Origin: Breviolum minutum Mf 1.05b.01
Taxonomy: Eukaryota; Sar; Dinophyceae; Suessiales; Symbiodiniaceae
Length of the DNA: 64,000 nt
NCBI GenBank assembly: GCA_000507305.1
Contig: DF239043.1
Coordinates: 318,391-382,390 of the forward strand
Direction: 5' to 3'
In this document: positions 1-11,323 of the stretch, piece after piece
Layout of the letters: every line of letters begins with the position of its first letter
Numbering within the stretch: position 1 is the stretch's first letter
The notes under the pieces: model-generated
What the model was told of the DNA's origin: nothing
What the model saw: only the letters and a program-made list of their open reading frames with translations
Database searches by the model: none
Position numbers and translations under genes: made by a program

Positions 1-366
1 CGCATGGTTGGTTAAGACTTGGTGATGTCAGTGGCTGGTGTGTTGAATGAGCCGTGCACAGTGTGATTTGCTGCCGTTGGTGTGAGGGTTGGAATGAATT
101 TTCTTGGTGTTCTTCACAGTGTGCGCATGGTTTGGTTAAGACTTGGTGAAGTCAGTGGCTGGTGTGTTGAATGAGCCGTGCCCATTGTGATTTGCTGTTG
201 GCGGTGTGAGAGTTGGATTGAGTTTCCTTTTGTTTTACACAGTGCGGGCCTGGTTTTGTCAAGATTTGGTGATGTCAGTGGATATGCTGAATGAGCCGTG
301 CCCATTGTGATTTGCTGTTGGCGGTGTGAGTTTTGGCGATGGCGTGAGATTCGGTTTTTCTGCGTG
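1..366. repeat. Tandem repeat, ~123 bp unit, three copies
   Basis: Three head-to-tail copies start near 1, 124 and 248. Each carries GGTTAAGACTTGGTGA, then GTTGAATGAGCCGTGC, then GTGATTTGCTG, in the same order and spacing, with scattered substitutions. The array is cut by the left edge, so it may continue outside. The last copy is shorter and decays into GGCGTGAG repeats. It looks like a minisatellite or satellite edge and shows no convincing reading frame. Confidence 0.9.
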
Positions 367-515
367 CCCGCAGTAGTGGCGTGAGTTTTAGGTAGATGGC
401 GTGAGATAAGGCCCCCACCCAGTATCCTTAGATTCCCATTGATCTTACTGACCGATGATGAATTATATATCCATGAATTTAAGACGTTGACAGATGGATT
501 TGGAGAAAATTATAC

Positions 516-605
516 CTTAGACATCCAAACACCTCCTGAGGTTCGGTATTTCACAACCCCCAAATGCCTAAAAAACACCTTCTCAGGAGGTATTAGGATG
601 TCTAG
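516..605. repeat. Family K foldback element
   Basis: The left arm CTTAGACATCCAAACACCTCCTGAG pairs with the right arm CTCAGGAGGTATTAGGATGTCTAG. Related copies are near 31407, 32380, 36160 and 45868. Confidence 0.8.
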
Positions 606-1386
606 GAATGAATATAGATCCTTAAAACTGGAAGATGTGGGTGAATCCTGGGATGTTGAAACAGTGAGTGATTTTTGTTTGCTGATGAACTTTTATTCTC
701 AACGACGTTTTCTTCATCATCAACTGCGGCATTTGCACACCTTGGGGTGAACGATATAAGCGGCATTCAATGGCATTCACATCTTGCACTGCCTGGTGCT
801 TATAGGATTCAGACGATGGAATCCTGGCTCTCAACCGTGCTTATAATGCGCGCAGCGGTGAAGTGACACTGGAAACCTCTAAAAGAACTTGGCCAATATC
901 AAGATTGGGCGTTCTGGCCGATGATTTGCACATCCATGTCTTGGCGAATTTCATTCAGCAGTTTACAGAAGCAGCAGGAGAAGCTGAAGAGGTACAGAGA
1001 CTGTGAAAGTGGCTATGGAAACCCACTGGTACAGTGGCAAAGGTGAGGAGCTGAGAAGCTTTGATATATTGCGCTGGGTTCTTAGATTACAGCCTCAAAG
1101 ACGATGCTGTCAACGTGGGCGAAAAAGTTCTCGCATTTGATTGGCTAGGGTACACTGTAGTGAATGGTGTTACGCACCTTCCTGAGCGTAAGCTCTTAGC
1201 TACATTGTTGGTGCCCGAGTGCTTTATTTGAGAAGATTTCGCCGGCATGCAATCAATGCGTGCCATAGGCATCAGCTTTACAGCTAGAGATCCCTATCGA
1301 CTTTTGAGCGGTTTGTTTTTTGCATTTTGTGCCCGTACAGCCACAACATCAATGATTGAAGAGTTGGAGGTATTGACATCGCACTA
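605..1386 (+). CDS. Candidate multi-exon coding tract, unknown protein
   Basis: One frame from 806 reads DSDDGILALNRAYNARSGEV and continues to a TAG at 1384-1386. It is interrupted only by in-frame TGA codons near 1004, 1052 and 1229. Candidate borders are a donor GTGAGTG at 664 paired with an acceptor TATAG at 805 (same phase), and a 45-base GT-AG piece at 1188-1232 whose removal deletes the last TGA. The composition is protein-like and richer in G+C than the surroundings. It could instead be a decayed gene in which CGA became TGA. I do not recognise the family. Confidence 0.4.
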
Positions 1387-2607
1387 GTACCCATAGGACC
1401 CATAGAATCCTTGTAGAATGTATGGTATTTTTACCTACATTTGGGAAGGGGTAGATAGATTTACCATGTAGATAGAAAGACAATGCCGTTTGCAAAGCAA
1501 GACCAGATGTTTCAGGTTAAACACCCCTGAAAAACTCACGTGTGGAACTTTCATCTGCAACAGGAAAAATCATGGCTTTACAAACCATAAGTGTTTCATT
1601 TCCCATGGAGCAAGTTATAGTATGGTACATTTACCTACATACACGATAGAAATCAAGAAAATGTAAATATGCCAGTCCCATGTGTAAAATACCAAGCAAA
1701 AACTGTTTTTGAAAGCTCTTGAGGTCGGAGAAAGAGAAAAAAATCGAGTGCATCTTGGCGGAATGATGGGATATGTTATGTATTTGCGTTTTCAATTAGT
1801 ATATAGATGTCTCTGTATTCAGTAGTAAGCATGTATCATGTATCTGTTTTACAATTCATAGATTGTGCGTCACTGTTTCAGAGGACATGTATTTGCGCAA
1901 GTTATCCTTTGAACAGTTGAGTTGCTCTTGTTTTTCAAAGTCTATTTTTGACGTTGAGTGACCATGGTGTTTCTTGATGACTCCTTGATGGTTTTTCTTG
2001 GATTTGAAAACACACATCATGAAATCCGTTTTTTGAAAATGGACAGCTGGCTGGATAGTCAGACATTTTTTGTTCCACCATCATTGCTCCTTGCTATTGT
2101 TCCATACAACACACCAGTTTTTTGGTTTACGTAGAGCACTCAAAACTAACATATTATATAAAGGTGACACGTGTTTTAACTACAATTCACATCCTTCAGG
2201 AGCGAGCTAGCTAGTTTAGTGGGGATGGGAAGGACGGACATTGCGACATTGGGAAAATAAGGATTCATCGAAAGGCAAGAAGGGAAAACACAAAGGAAAG
2301 CAGAGATTCTTGGCTAAATATAGATTCAGATGTTTTCAATGATTTTTTATTCAATTTTCCGCGAAAATTGGGTAATTGAATGATCCAACTTGACAATGTT
2401 TTTTGGAAATTGGTTGAAACCACCAAGTATAGCAAATGTGAAGATTGGAATCCAACAATCTATGGTTTTTTCATCCCCAATGACAGTGGCATTTTGATTG
2501 GATAGCCCAGCCGTGGGCTATCCTCCGAAGATTTGAAATCTGTAAATCAAAAGAAAGTTCCCCCTGATTTTGAGAAAAAAATACGAGTCTGATTCGTTTG
2601 ATTACTC

Positions 2608-2712
2608 TTTCTCCCATCATCCTGGAAGTTGGAAATGGGTTCCCCCAAGACCTGTTTCCTTACAATAGGGCCATGTTCCTCGGAACCATGATTGTGGTAG
2701 GAAGGAAAAAAG
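2608..2712. repeat. Family L foldback element
   Basis: CTTTCTCCCATCATCCTGGAAGT on the left pairs imperfectly with ACCATGATTGTGGTAGGAAGG on the right. A cleaner copy is at 42972-43078. Confidence 0.5.
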
Positions 2713-2877
2713 GGTTTGCCGTTCCCCAAGGATGGGACCTGTTGAGCAAGATTGAGTAGCCACAAAGGGATGATGTTTTTTTCTCCCTTAATTTTCTTAG
2801 CCATACCATATGAACCCATGTATACCCATGTAATACCAACCTGAATAAACTGAGGATTTATTGCTGTTTTTTTGTTT

Positions 2878-3300
2878 GCTGGAAGAGTGATGCCCAACAA
2901 AATACACGAGTTAGATGGAAACAAGGGGATTGATGGATTGCTATACCCAGCAATAGGTGTGATGCTTCAGATTTGTCAGATTGAATCTTTTGATTCGATG
3001 TCATCCATGGTGGTTGTGATGTCGTGTAAGTGCACCCAAAAAGGAATACATAGGTTGTGGTCGTTTAATATAGAACCTGAAAACATGTACCTTATTAGAA
3101 TATTAACATATCATTGAGATACGATAAGTCCAACAGTTTCATGAGATGCAGGTTCAAGTGTTTGAAGTTAATCATGTGTTCCAGCCATGTTGGTGTCTTG
3201 AGAAAGGCGAAAATGGCGAGAAAAATGACAAGAAGAGAAAACGATCATCTTCACGAAAGCGGAAGGAGGCACAGAAGAAGAGCCATTGGGGCCATTGAAG
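2878..3300 (+). CDS. Candidate exons ending in a Lys/Arg-rich tail
   Basis: An open stretch at about 2878-3024 (GRVMPNKIHELDGNKGIDGL and onward) meets a good donor GTAAGTG. A second stretch from about 3192 reads GEKNDKKRKRSSSRKRKEAQ and stops at the TGA at 3296. The basic run resembles a nuclear or nucleolar signal. The link between the two pieces is inferred, and phase agreement is not established. Family unknown. Confidence 0.35.
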
Positions 3301-3515
3301 GTGTTTTTCTTTCATCGTCTAGCAGAAAGCCATACAGTTTACAGTAAACACAATATACCAGTCCCATGGATCCTCTGGAGAAAAAGCTGTGTTTAACTCC
3401 TTGTGCCCAACATGTTCAACCAAACTCACATCTTTTTCCATTTTGATCTGTTGAAAAAAAACAGCAATCCACCCTTTTTTGAAGGCAGAGAAAAATAGGA
3501 TAAACAAGTTAAGAT

Positions 3516-3622
3516 TACCCTCCCTGAAACAAACATAGCCCCTGAAAATGGATGGTTGGAAGACTATAGTCTCCTTTTGGGATGGCCTATTTTCAGGGGC
3601 TATGTTAGTTTCAGGGAGGGTA
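3516..3622. repeat. Family B1 foldback element
   Basis: Near-perfect inverted arms: TACCCTCCCTGAAACAAACATAGC on the left, and the complement ending CTATGTTAGTTTCAGGGAGGGTA on the right. The inner motif CCTGAAAATGGATGGTTGGAAGA is shared by most B elements. This is the reference copy for B1. Confidence 0.92.
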
Positions 3623-3730
3623 GTTGATCGGAGTCGACTTGCCTTGGGCCGTTGTGGACAGGAGAAGGGACGAAAGGAAAAGAAACGAAAGAAGAGGCGA
3701 TGGAGCCAAGGAGGGGATGGATAATGAGAA

Positions 3731-3850
3731 CTCCCTAAGGATCCAAACCCTTCCCTAGAGTAGGTTTGATGGTCCCAATCCCATCCCCACAGTAGGATTG
3801 TAGGGTTAATCCCTTTCTTAGGACATATCTGGATCCTTAGGGACTGTTGT
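3731..3850. repeat. Family M foldback element
   Basis: ACTCCCTAAGGATCCAAACCC on the left pairs with TGGATCCTTAGGGACT on the right. The interior holds further internal complementarity (CCCATCCCCACAGTAGGATTG). A half copy occurs near 39955. Confidence 0.65.
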
Positions 3851-4490
3851 CTTTAAAGACATGCATGTTTCGCGTATTGAACTTCGCCTTTGATGTGGTA
3901 AAGATGGGAGCAGTGAGCTCAGTTCACCCTGTGACTTTGATTGCTAATAAAGACATTGAAGACACAACACTCCCACTTACACAATGAATATAGGAAACCA
4001 TGAAAAATTATGAACAAATAGGATACCATCATGATCTCACCCCGAAATCTGTGTGTGTTATCAAGTGTGTTGAGTGAGGGCGCAAATCCCCAGAAAATGC
4101 CTAGGAATCATACAGGTTTAGGAATTATAGGCCAATTTGCCTACTCTTCATCCAGAAATCTTGGGTTTGTTTTTTTCATCACAGCCGCAGCCAGATCAAG
4201 TTCCTCCGGTTCCAGTTGATGCCGCCGAGGCCGGGATGTAGTCGACATTTTTAAGGGATCTTTGTCAAGGCAATCCTTGTTGAAGTCCAGTCGACCAGGA
4301 AGAATTCCTACCAATTTGAGGTTGGTGGTCAAGTGGGTTCGCCGGATTTCTGAACCATCAACAGTACGTGTGTTTTTCCATTGGAAGTCTGTCCGACCAA
4401 ACAAAGTGGCGGGGGGCGATGATCCATGGAGCAGCAGATTCCCGATATAACTGGCAAAGTTTGGTCAGCTTGGGACTTCCTGCAGGGTAA

Positions 4491-4593
4491 CTGGGTGGTG
4501 GCAACTCAAACATTTTTGATGTTCACCCCGAACCCTGAGAAAGTGATCCCATTTTGACGAATATTTTTCAAGTGGGTTGAAACCACCAACTAG
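4491..4593. repeat. Family A foldback element
   Basis: CTGGGTGGTGGCAACTC on the left, GGTTGAAACCACCAACTAG on the right. The interior block TTCACCCCGAA...GATCCCATTTTGACGA...TTTTTCA is diagnostic of the family. Confidence 0.9.
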
Positions 4594-6059
4594 TCATGTT
4601 TTGTTGTGTGCATTTTCAGGGCTCTCATGTTTTCTATCGGAGCCATGTGTGAATCATATGTCTACCAGCATGGTAAACTACCTGACATTGGACCAGGAAC
4701 GTATTTGGAACTGTTTCTAAAATCATCCAACAACCATCAATAACCAAATTTTAGTCCTACCCTTCACTAGACCAGTCATTTACTTTATTAACAGATTCGC
4801 ATCTTTTTTCATTCCAAGGGTCCAATTTACAGACTCCATGTATGGTCACCTATCAGATTTTTGCTTGGAAGATGATGGATGATTTTCTAACTTGAGGGAT
4901 TCGATGATTTCCTAAATGTCAAGTTTCTTGAGGATTTTCCTCACATCTATGGTTTCCCTCACATCTATGGTTACCTCAAAATCATATTAGGATGGGTTTC
5001 TGCCACTTGTTGGTAGGGGATTTGATGATTTCCGAAGGCGTTTTTTTGTTCTGAACATCCAGTTTTTGTCTATCCCGGAATCCACCCACAACAAGAATAG
5101 ACAGCTTTGATGTATTTTTCGAAGTTGATTTCATAGTGACAAAAAGTCACCCAACATGGAGGCAAATGCAGCAAACCACATGAAATTCTCCAAAATTGAT
5201 GCTGAAAACTATGATGATTCTGTATGATGCTTTTAGGGTACAACTTGGCCGGCAAAAAATCATGAATAGGATCCAATGTATGAGATATTCTACATTTCGT
5301 TGATGTTTAGATATGTGTATGGTAAATTAGGAAGTATATATACCAAACACATAGATCCTATGTCACTTTGGGAATGCACAATAGATTTGGATTTGTTGTA
5401 GTAGTGCGCTTCAAGCCTGATTCTGATGGATTTTGACCTAGATCCCGAGGTCCCCAGATCATTAGGGTCAACCATCCATCACAAAATGATATAAATGCAT
5501 CGATTTACCAAAACAATAAGTTAGTAACTAGTTAGTAATGTAACTTGGTTTATTTCACCTTATTTATGGGACTTATAACCTATTTATAAAGGGGTTATAA
5601 TCCATTTAGATTTACTAAAACAATTGCCTCGGTATTTTGAATGGTGAATGGTTTTTGGAATTCAATATTCATTGCTTTAAAACCCGGATCTCATTCAAAG
5701 TTTTCGAGTACATGGATGAAGAATTATTTTGTTTTTTGAAGACATTTTGACCATGCCATATGATTTTAGGATTGTGCTTTTTGTGAACGGTTGTTTGTAC
5801 CTTCTTAAAATCCTTCCAAATCAGGATGAAACACATATTCGAAGCCGACAAAAAAAGACCTATTTACTCCGGATTGAAAAAAATTAAGACGTTTCCAAGT
5901 TGACCGCCAACCGGGCCAAAGTGATCAGAAGTGATCCAAAAGTCTTCTCGATCCTTGGATTCTTTGCAGGTGATTTTTTTACGGATTGTACCATGGTATA
6001 ATAACCCTCAAACCACCATTTTCAGGGAGAACATTTTTTGGGAAAAAAACATGTCCAAG

Positions 6060-6231
6060 TATTAAAAGGAAGGAACACGCAAATCCATTCGCTCATCTCT
6101 CACCGTGTTCAAACGCAACGAACCGTTGTTTCGGCTCATCATACGTTCACAGAGCGAGCTGTTCTTCGAACACGGCACCGGTGGCCCATGGCGAAGAGGG
6201 CCACGGAAGAGGACCGCGAGAGGATTGCCAG
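6060..6231 (+). CDS. Candidate exon, basic and charged
   Basis: A G+C-rich open stretch ends HRWPMAKRATEEDRERIA immediately before AG|GTGACG, a plausible donor. The left border is unclear because the sequence merges into a B-like repeat arm near 6010-6050. A second frame is also open across most of it. No family recognised. Confidence 0.35.
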
Positions 6232-6739
6232 GTGACGGGTGGGGGGTGTAGAGGGATGGAGTGAAAGTTATGCCGAAAAAAGGCGAGTTTTGTTGGGAAC
6301 AAAAATAAGTAAGCTAATAATTATGAGCTAAGTTTCTATTTCTTTTGAGGCAAATGAAGGACTAGATGTAGATATGAGATATTGATTGATAATATGTGAT
6401 AGTATAAATTATATTCCCAAAGGATCCATGTAGGGAATATTTACCTACATTTCCCCTTTGAATGTGGTCATGCTTCCACCTAAGTAAACAATCGTTACAT
6501 GGATCCTATGGAATTGTTTTCTGTTTTTAATGATCAAGGATTCCAGATTAGGGCAATAACCTTAACCATGACAATCATGGTGGTGAAATAGGATAATTCA
6601 TTCCTTTTCGCCAATGTTGAACCACATTTTACACGTTGCAGACGTTTTGTTTCTTGAACATCTGTGGTTTTTCTTGCATTGTTGGTGTCCCAAATATTCC
6701 ACAGCATCCATCTATGATATGATTGATTTGCCTTTTTTA

Positions 6740-6930
6740 CATGTCATTGTAGAAAATCAACCAAAATATATATATATATACATAATATATATATATATAT
6801 ATATTGGGAAATATCATACTTCCAGATGTATTACCCAAATGCTCAATATATTGTGTATATTTACCTACATTTACCCCCAAAACTAGCCAAATGTAGGTGA
6901 ATAGGCCATAATTGAGCATTTGGGTTAGGC
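6740..6930. repeat. Foldback element with (AT)n core
   Basis: An AT microsatellite at about 6768-6805 is followed by an inverted pair: TTACCCAAATGCTCAATATA and AATTGAGCATTTGGGTTAGG. Between them is the ATTTACCTACATTTACC motif shared with family C. The element at 50056-50160 has the same arms. Confidence 0.65.
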
Positions 6931-7101
6931 TTAGGCAATGCTGATATGTGGATTTACCCGAGTTTCCACGTTGAACCAATCCGGTCGTTTGTTTTTTGCG
7001 GTGACGAAGCCCCCGAAAGGTGACCGAAGACTTACCGCAGGCGCTGACGACATCCAGGCGGGAGTGGGATGCGGAAGAAGGATCCAGGTATGTCCTAAGA
7101 A

Positions 7102-7250
7102 AGGGGATTTCCTCTATACCCTTCCTAAAGCTAACAGCAAGCAAGTTTGCCCCTGAAAATAAGCCGAAATTGCCCCAGCAGGAAAGGCAAACGTCCTCCA
7201 GTCGCATCATTTTTTTAGGGGCAAACTCGTTGTTAAACTTCGGGGGTGTG
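7102..7250. repeat. Family B2 foldback element
   Basis: ACCCTTCCTAAAGCTAACAGCAAG pairs loosely with CTCGTTGTTAAACTTCGGGGGTGT. It is a divergent B copy of the GAAGTTTAACAG subfamily. Confidence 0.6.
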
Positions 7251-7751
7251 TAATCCTATTGTAGGGATGGGATTGGAACCATCGATCGAGAACTCGATCC
7301 GCAGGGGGTCTGGATTCATAGATTGGATGATCAAATGTTGAAGGGGAAATCATCTTCAGCTCCTACTTTTGTGAGGTGCTTGCTGTAGTTGAGTTTGAAC
7401 CAAAAGTATACAGTTCCAATGTTTCACATGTTTCAACTTCCCAAAGTTTTCCGTTCAACATGTCCCAAAAATTTTGCCAAGAAAATGGATGAGTTATACA
7501 ACTGTTTCCAAGGTTCGACAAAAATCTCCATCTCCGCCCCTTCACCCCCTCCCCAAATGGCGTTTGTTTTTCCCCCCGGGTGGTAGGGATTGTTGAGGCC
7601 CAAACCTCGGAGGGAATTCTGTTTTGGGGAGTTGTCGCACCCAAGGATGGGAAGGTTTCTAAACCTTGACCCTTGGAACCTGGATGATTCAAGGGTTTGC
7701 TAAGCATCTATCCGCTCTATCCCAAGCACTCAACGTTGGTATGATATTTTT

Positions 7752-7859
7752 CTAGGTGGTGGCAACTCAAATATTTTTATTTTCACCCCGAACCCTGGGG
7801 AAGATGAACCCATTTTGACGAGCATATTTTTCAGATGGGTTGGTTCAACCACCAACCAG
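7752..7859. repeat. Family A foldback element
   Basis: CTAGGTGGTGGCAACTC opens it, and TTGGTTCAACCACCAACCAG closes it. It carries the usual CCCATTTTGACGAGCATATTTTTCAG block. Confidence 0.9.
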
Positions 7860-7969
7860 TTTTTGTCTTGCAAGATTTGAGGGTAGTTTTTGTTTGGTAG
7901 GTAAATTAGTAGGTGAATACACAGTACACCAGCCCCATGGAGTGTTTGGGTATTGGTTGTTCAAGTACA

Positions 7970-8088
7970 CCCGTGAAAACCAACATGGAACCTGGAAATA
8001 CTGTACTTTCTTGGAAAAGGAAAAAAACATCTACAAACCACCAATTTTGTGGTTCCAGCCGTTAGTTTTCGGGGGTGGTATACTTTTT
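7970..8088. repeat. Family B3 foldback element
   Basis: The left arm GTACACCCGTGAAAACCAACATGGAACCTGG and right arm GTTCCAGCCGTTAGTTTTCGGGGGTGGTAT define the B3 subfamily (GAAAACTAACATGGAACC core). Confidence 0.75.
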
Positions 8089-8454
8089 TAATATGCGTTT
8101 GTTCTTTGTGTGTTGTTTTTGTTTTTTTTGTCATACGAAAAAAATGGCGAAATGATTCCCAATTTCACGAGCCTGTTGTTCAAATGGGTTGAAACCACCA
8201 ACTAGTTTAGCAAATGCACGAAAAGAAAGACATGTAAATTGTAATTACATTAATTACCCATAGGATCCTTTTGTTTGGTATATTCACCTACATTTACCAT
8301 AAAGGCAACCAAGTGCAGGTACGTAACCATACATGGATTTTAAGGTTACAATAGAAATCCAGCTATTTTTTTCCTAACTGTTGTTTGTTTTGTCATGTTT
8401 TGCATCCAAATTCACCGTGAACATGTGGGGACAGGGCTCGGAGTGTAATCCAAG

Positions 8455-8700
8455 CCTCGCGGTTCCCCAAATGACTGGAGAGCATACAATACCGCCCAAA
8501 AAATGATCACCAGGTGATTCAAAGTGACCTGCTTATTCCCTAGTTAGAGGTCATTTAACCTTTGAAAGGGTCACGTTTTCACCATCCCAAAAAGGTCACG
8601 AATTGAATCACCTGGCAAGTGTACATTTCGCTGGCATTTTTGGAACTACTACCCAATGGTTCCTAAACCCCCGCTTGTATAGGGCCCGTCCACCGGTTTA
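8455..8700 (+). CDS. Candidate exon pair flanking a D element
   Basis: The left piece after CCAAG at 8455 runs to ACCAG|GTGATTC (donor at 8514). The right piece starts after CCTGGCAAG at 8619. Removing 8514-8619 keeps one frame open: GSPNDWRAYNTAQKMITS followed by VHFAGIFGTTTQWFLNPRLY. The excised part is exactly a family D element, so this is a test case for repeats acting as introns. A competing frame in the left piece is also open, so the call is tentative. Confidence 0.35.
8510..8619. repeat. Family D foldback element
   Basis: CCAGGTGATTCAAAGTGACC on the left and AAAGGTCACGAATTGAATCACCTGG on the right are inverted. Both ends contain splice-like sequence (G|GTGATT and CAAG|). Confidence 0.85.
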
Positions 8701-9164
8701 GTTCAACATGGATTCTTGTGCCCTTAATCCAATTGGTACATCTTGGTGCACCACCTGGAACGCCAAGTGTCCTAGTTTTTTAGGCAACTTTACCCCTAAA
8801 ACCAGCAACTATTGCCTTAAAAATAGGGCACAAACGGCTTTCCAGGCATGATGTTTGCAGAAGTCACCACCTATTGAATAATTTTTAGGATCAAATCAAT
8901 ACGTGCTACATTTTAGATACTCACTCATGCCGAATTCCTACTGTTGATGAAAGACTACAGTTGTTTTCTTTAATCCAGGATTCTGAAGAACACTTAAAAG
9001 CACTTATATATATATATAGTTGGCTGAGAATTCCTGTCAAGTTTATTTTCCACCACTTGTTTTACGTCAGAGGGCTGAATTTCTTACTTGGGAAGCACCT
9101 TATTATCTTGTCGCTTAGGTTTTTAATAGATTGAGTCTAGTTTATTGGAACATTAACTATATAC

Positions 9165-9262
9165 CTGGCTGGTGGTTTCAAATATTGTTCATGTTCATCC
9201 CTACCTGAGGAAATGATCCAATTTGACCAATATGTTTCAAATGGGTTGAAACCACCAACCAG
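9165..9262. repeat. Family A foldback element
   Basis: CTGGCTGGTGGTTTCAAATATTG and GGGTTGAAACCACCAACCAG are near-perfect complements. This copy shows the CTGG/CCAG terminal variant. Confidence 0.92.
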
Positions 9263-9302
9263 ATACCCACTATTAAATCTATTAATGAAACACCTTCAGC
9301 AG

Positions 9303-9395
9303 AGAACCTATGTTTACTCTCTTGAACCAAATCTTCAAGTGATACCCGCCTGCAAGCAACTGTTTGGATGTCCCGGGACGGAAGTGAGGATAAAG
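9303..9395 (+). CDS. Candidate short exon
   Basis: The stretch lies between an acceptor-like CAGCAG and a donor G|GTGATCGG. It reads TYVYSLEPNLQVIPACKQLF and onward without a stop, just downstream of a family A element. Unknown protein. The length is well within chance. Confidence 0.3.
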
Positions 9396-9713
9396 GTGAT
9401 CGGATCAGTGGGTTATAACTCCAAGGAATACCCCATTTATAAGTAGGTGAAATTAACCGATATACTACTTAGAGGTTCAGGATACCTAGGATAGGTGGAT
9501 AATAACCAGGGTTTTTTCACCTCTATTTTCGTGGGTTGTATGTCTCCAAATCCTAGGGTTATAAACCTACATATATAACCAGTTACCTACGTATCCTAAC
9601 AAACCCGCCTGGCAGGGTCCCATCGACACCTGGCTAATGCAGAAATGTGATGAGGCCAAACAGCCAGCTGTTGGGGGATGGTTTTTTCAGTGTAATCTAC
9701 ACAAATTGAACAG

Positions 9714-9822
9714 TACCCTCCCTGAAACTAACATATCCCCTGAAAATAGACCCCTGGAAAAGGAGATACCTATTGAAAAACAACCATCATTTTTAGGGGC
9801 TATGTTAGTTTTAGGGAGTGTA
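9714..9822. repeat. Family B1 foldback element
   Basis: TACCCTCCCTGAAACTAACATATCCCCTGAAAATAG pairs with CTATGTTAGTTTTAGGGAGTGTA. The preceding base makes AGTACC, a GT at its left edge. Confidence 0.9.
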
Positions 9823-9896
9823 ATATGACTGGCTGAAAAATCTCTATATGTTTAATAAGGAAAATACATCGACTCAACATGGTGATATTGTCTATT

Positions 9897-9993
9897 CCCA
9901 TAGGATCCATGGGACTGGTATATTTACCTACATTTATCATAAAAATCAACCATTCATGTAGGTAAATATGCCAGTCCCATGGATCCTGTGGGA
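9897..9993. repeat. Family C foldback element (reference copy)
   Basis: CCCATAGGATCCATGGGACTGGTATATTTACCTACATT pairs almost perfectly with ATGTAGGTAAATATGCCAGTCCCATGGATCCTGTGGG. The loop is a short A/T-rich stretch. The arms are about 40 bp, the best conserved of any family here. Confidence 0.95.
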
Positions 9994-10257
9994 TTGTCAT
10001 GCTAAATTTCATGTCGAAGCCCAAAAATTCCAGGTTTGGAAGAATTCTTCAGGATTCATGGTAATATTTTCAGGGTGTATCCCTTAGTCGTATCTGTTGC
10101 CACTTAGCGAGATGAAATGCTTGATGTTTTTATGGTGCATCTAGGTATAATATGTCACCAGTCCTATCAGAAACCTATTAAGAATGGTGGGATTTACTAA
10201 TTTCAATCACTTCTTGTTGTTTCCAGGTTTTATCCCCATCCATAAGAATTATCCATT

Positions 10258-10378
10258 GTACCCTGAAAACTAATGGCTATATAGAACCTGAATTCATACC
10301 CCCAACCGGAAAGGGTGAAGTATCGACCCACACCACCATTCTTTTGGGGGTTCCAGCCGTTAGTTTTCGGGGGGTGTA
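10258..10378. repeat. Family B3 foldback element
   Basis: GTACCCTGAAAACTAATGGC on the left, GTTCCAGCCGTTAGTTTTCGGGGGGTGTA on the right. Confidence 0.8.
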
Positions 10379-10983
10379 TGTCAAATCTTGGTGGACAAAA
10401 AACATTTTTTTGTTCGATTTTATCACCTCAAAATTTTTCGATCCACCTTGGAATTCGTTGTAAGTCCAGTTTGGGAGTGAGGACTCGCGCTTTAGCTTGG
10501 CTGGTATGGTTTTGGGGAAGGGAGATTATTTTTTGGAGCGCCTTTCAGGGGTATCTAAAGATTCCGAAAGCAGAATAGGCCGCAGGGGATTTGGAGCTAA
10601 ACTTTCCCAGGTTTCAAACAGTAGATCTTAGTTTGGGTTGTTCACCCCTCCCAGGATGCCAGTGGCAAATGAAGGTTTAGATTGGGATCCCCGAACCCTA
10701 AAGATATAAGAATCCTGGTGGTGACTGGAATCCTGGGCAAGGGGGACAACCCAACCTCTTAGTTAAAGGGGACAAAATCCTCTTTCACGTTGTCTAAGCT
10801 TCGCAAATTGAAAGGTATAACGGTATAACTGTTTATATTCATATGATTTAATATATATTGTATATATAAATCCTATTGGGACTGCCTTTCGTGGCATCTT
10901 TGCAACCTATTTTTTTAGAGCTTAAAAAAACCGGGGGGTACTTATGACAGTGCTACCTTTTCATTGATTTGGACCAACTTTAC

Positions 10984-11131
10984 TAGGTGATTCAGCTTTT
11001 CCGTGACCCAACGACCGATGGAACCCTATGAAAGGAGGTCACTTAACCACAACCACCCCAATTTCTTTGGGTCACGTTGAAAAATCAAACAAACGGCCTA
11101 AATTTAAGTCACATGTTCGCAGAATTTCCAG
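10984..11131. repeat. Family D foldback element
   Basis: AGGTGATTCAGC...CCGTGACCCAACGACCGATGG opens it, and AAGTCACATGTTCGCAGAATTTCCAG closes it. It matches the longer D variant seen at 13916. Confidence 0.8.
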
Positions 11132-11182
11132 AAAGGAACATTAATGATCAATTCCATGGATTGGTGGCTTTATACATATCAG

Positions 11183-11285
11183 GGGTGGTGGCAACTCAAA
11201 TATTTCTGTATGTTCACCCCAATCCTTGGGGAAATGATCCAAATTGACGAGCATATTTTTCAGATGGGTTGAAACCACCAACTAT
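11183..11285. repeat. Family A foldback element
   Basis: GGGTGGTGGCAACTCAAATATTT pairs with CAGATGGGTTGAAACCACCAACTA. Confidence 0.9.
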
Positions 11286-11323
11286 AACTAGATAAGAATA
11301 TATAATATACATAATATACACAA

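Noticed and set aside
4265..4404. Minus-strand frame containing VDGSEIRR as coding
   Set aside because: GATGGTTCAGAAATCCGGCGA is the start of the Q repeat also found at 49508 and 62177. The adjoining MSTTSRPRRHQLEPEELDLA stretch at 4139-4227 could be an exon, but I could not support borders.
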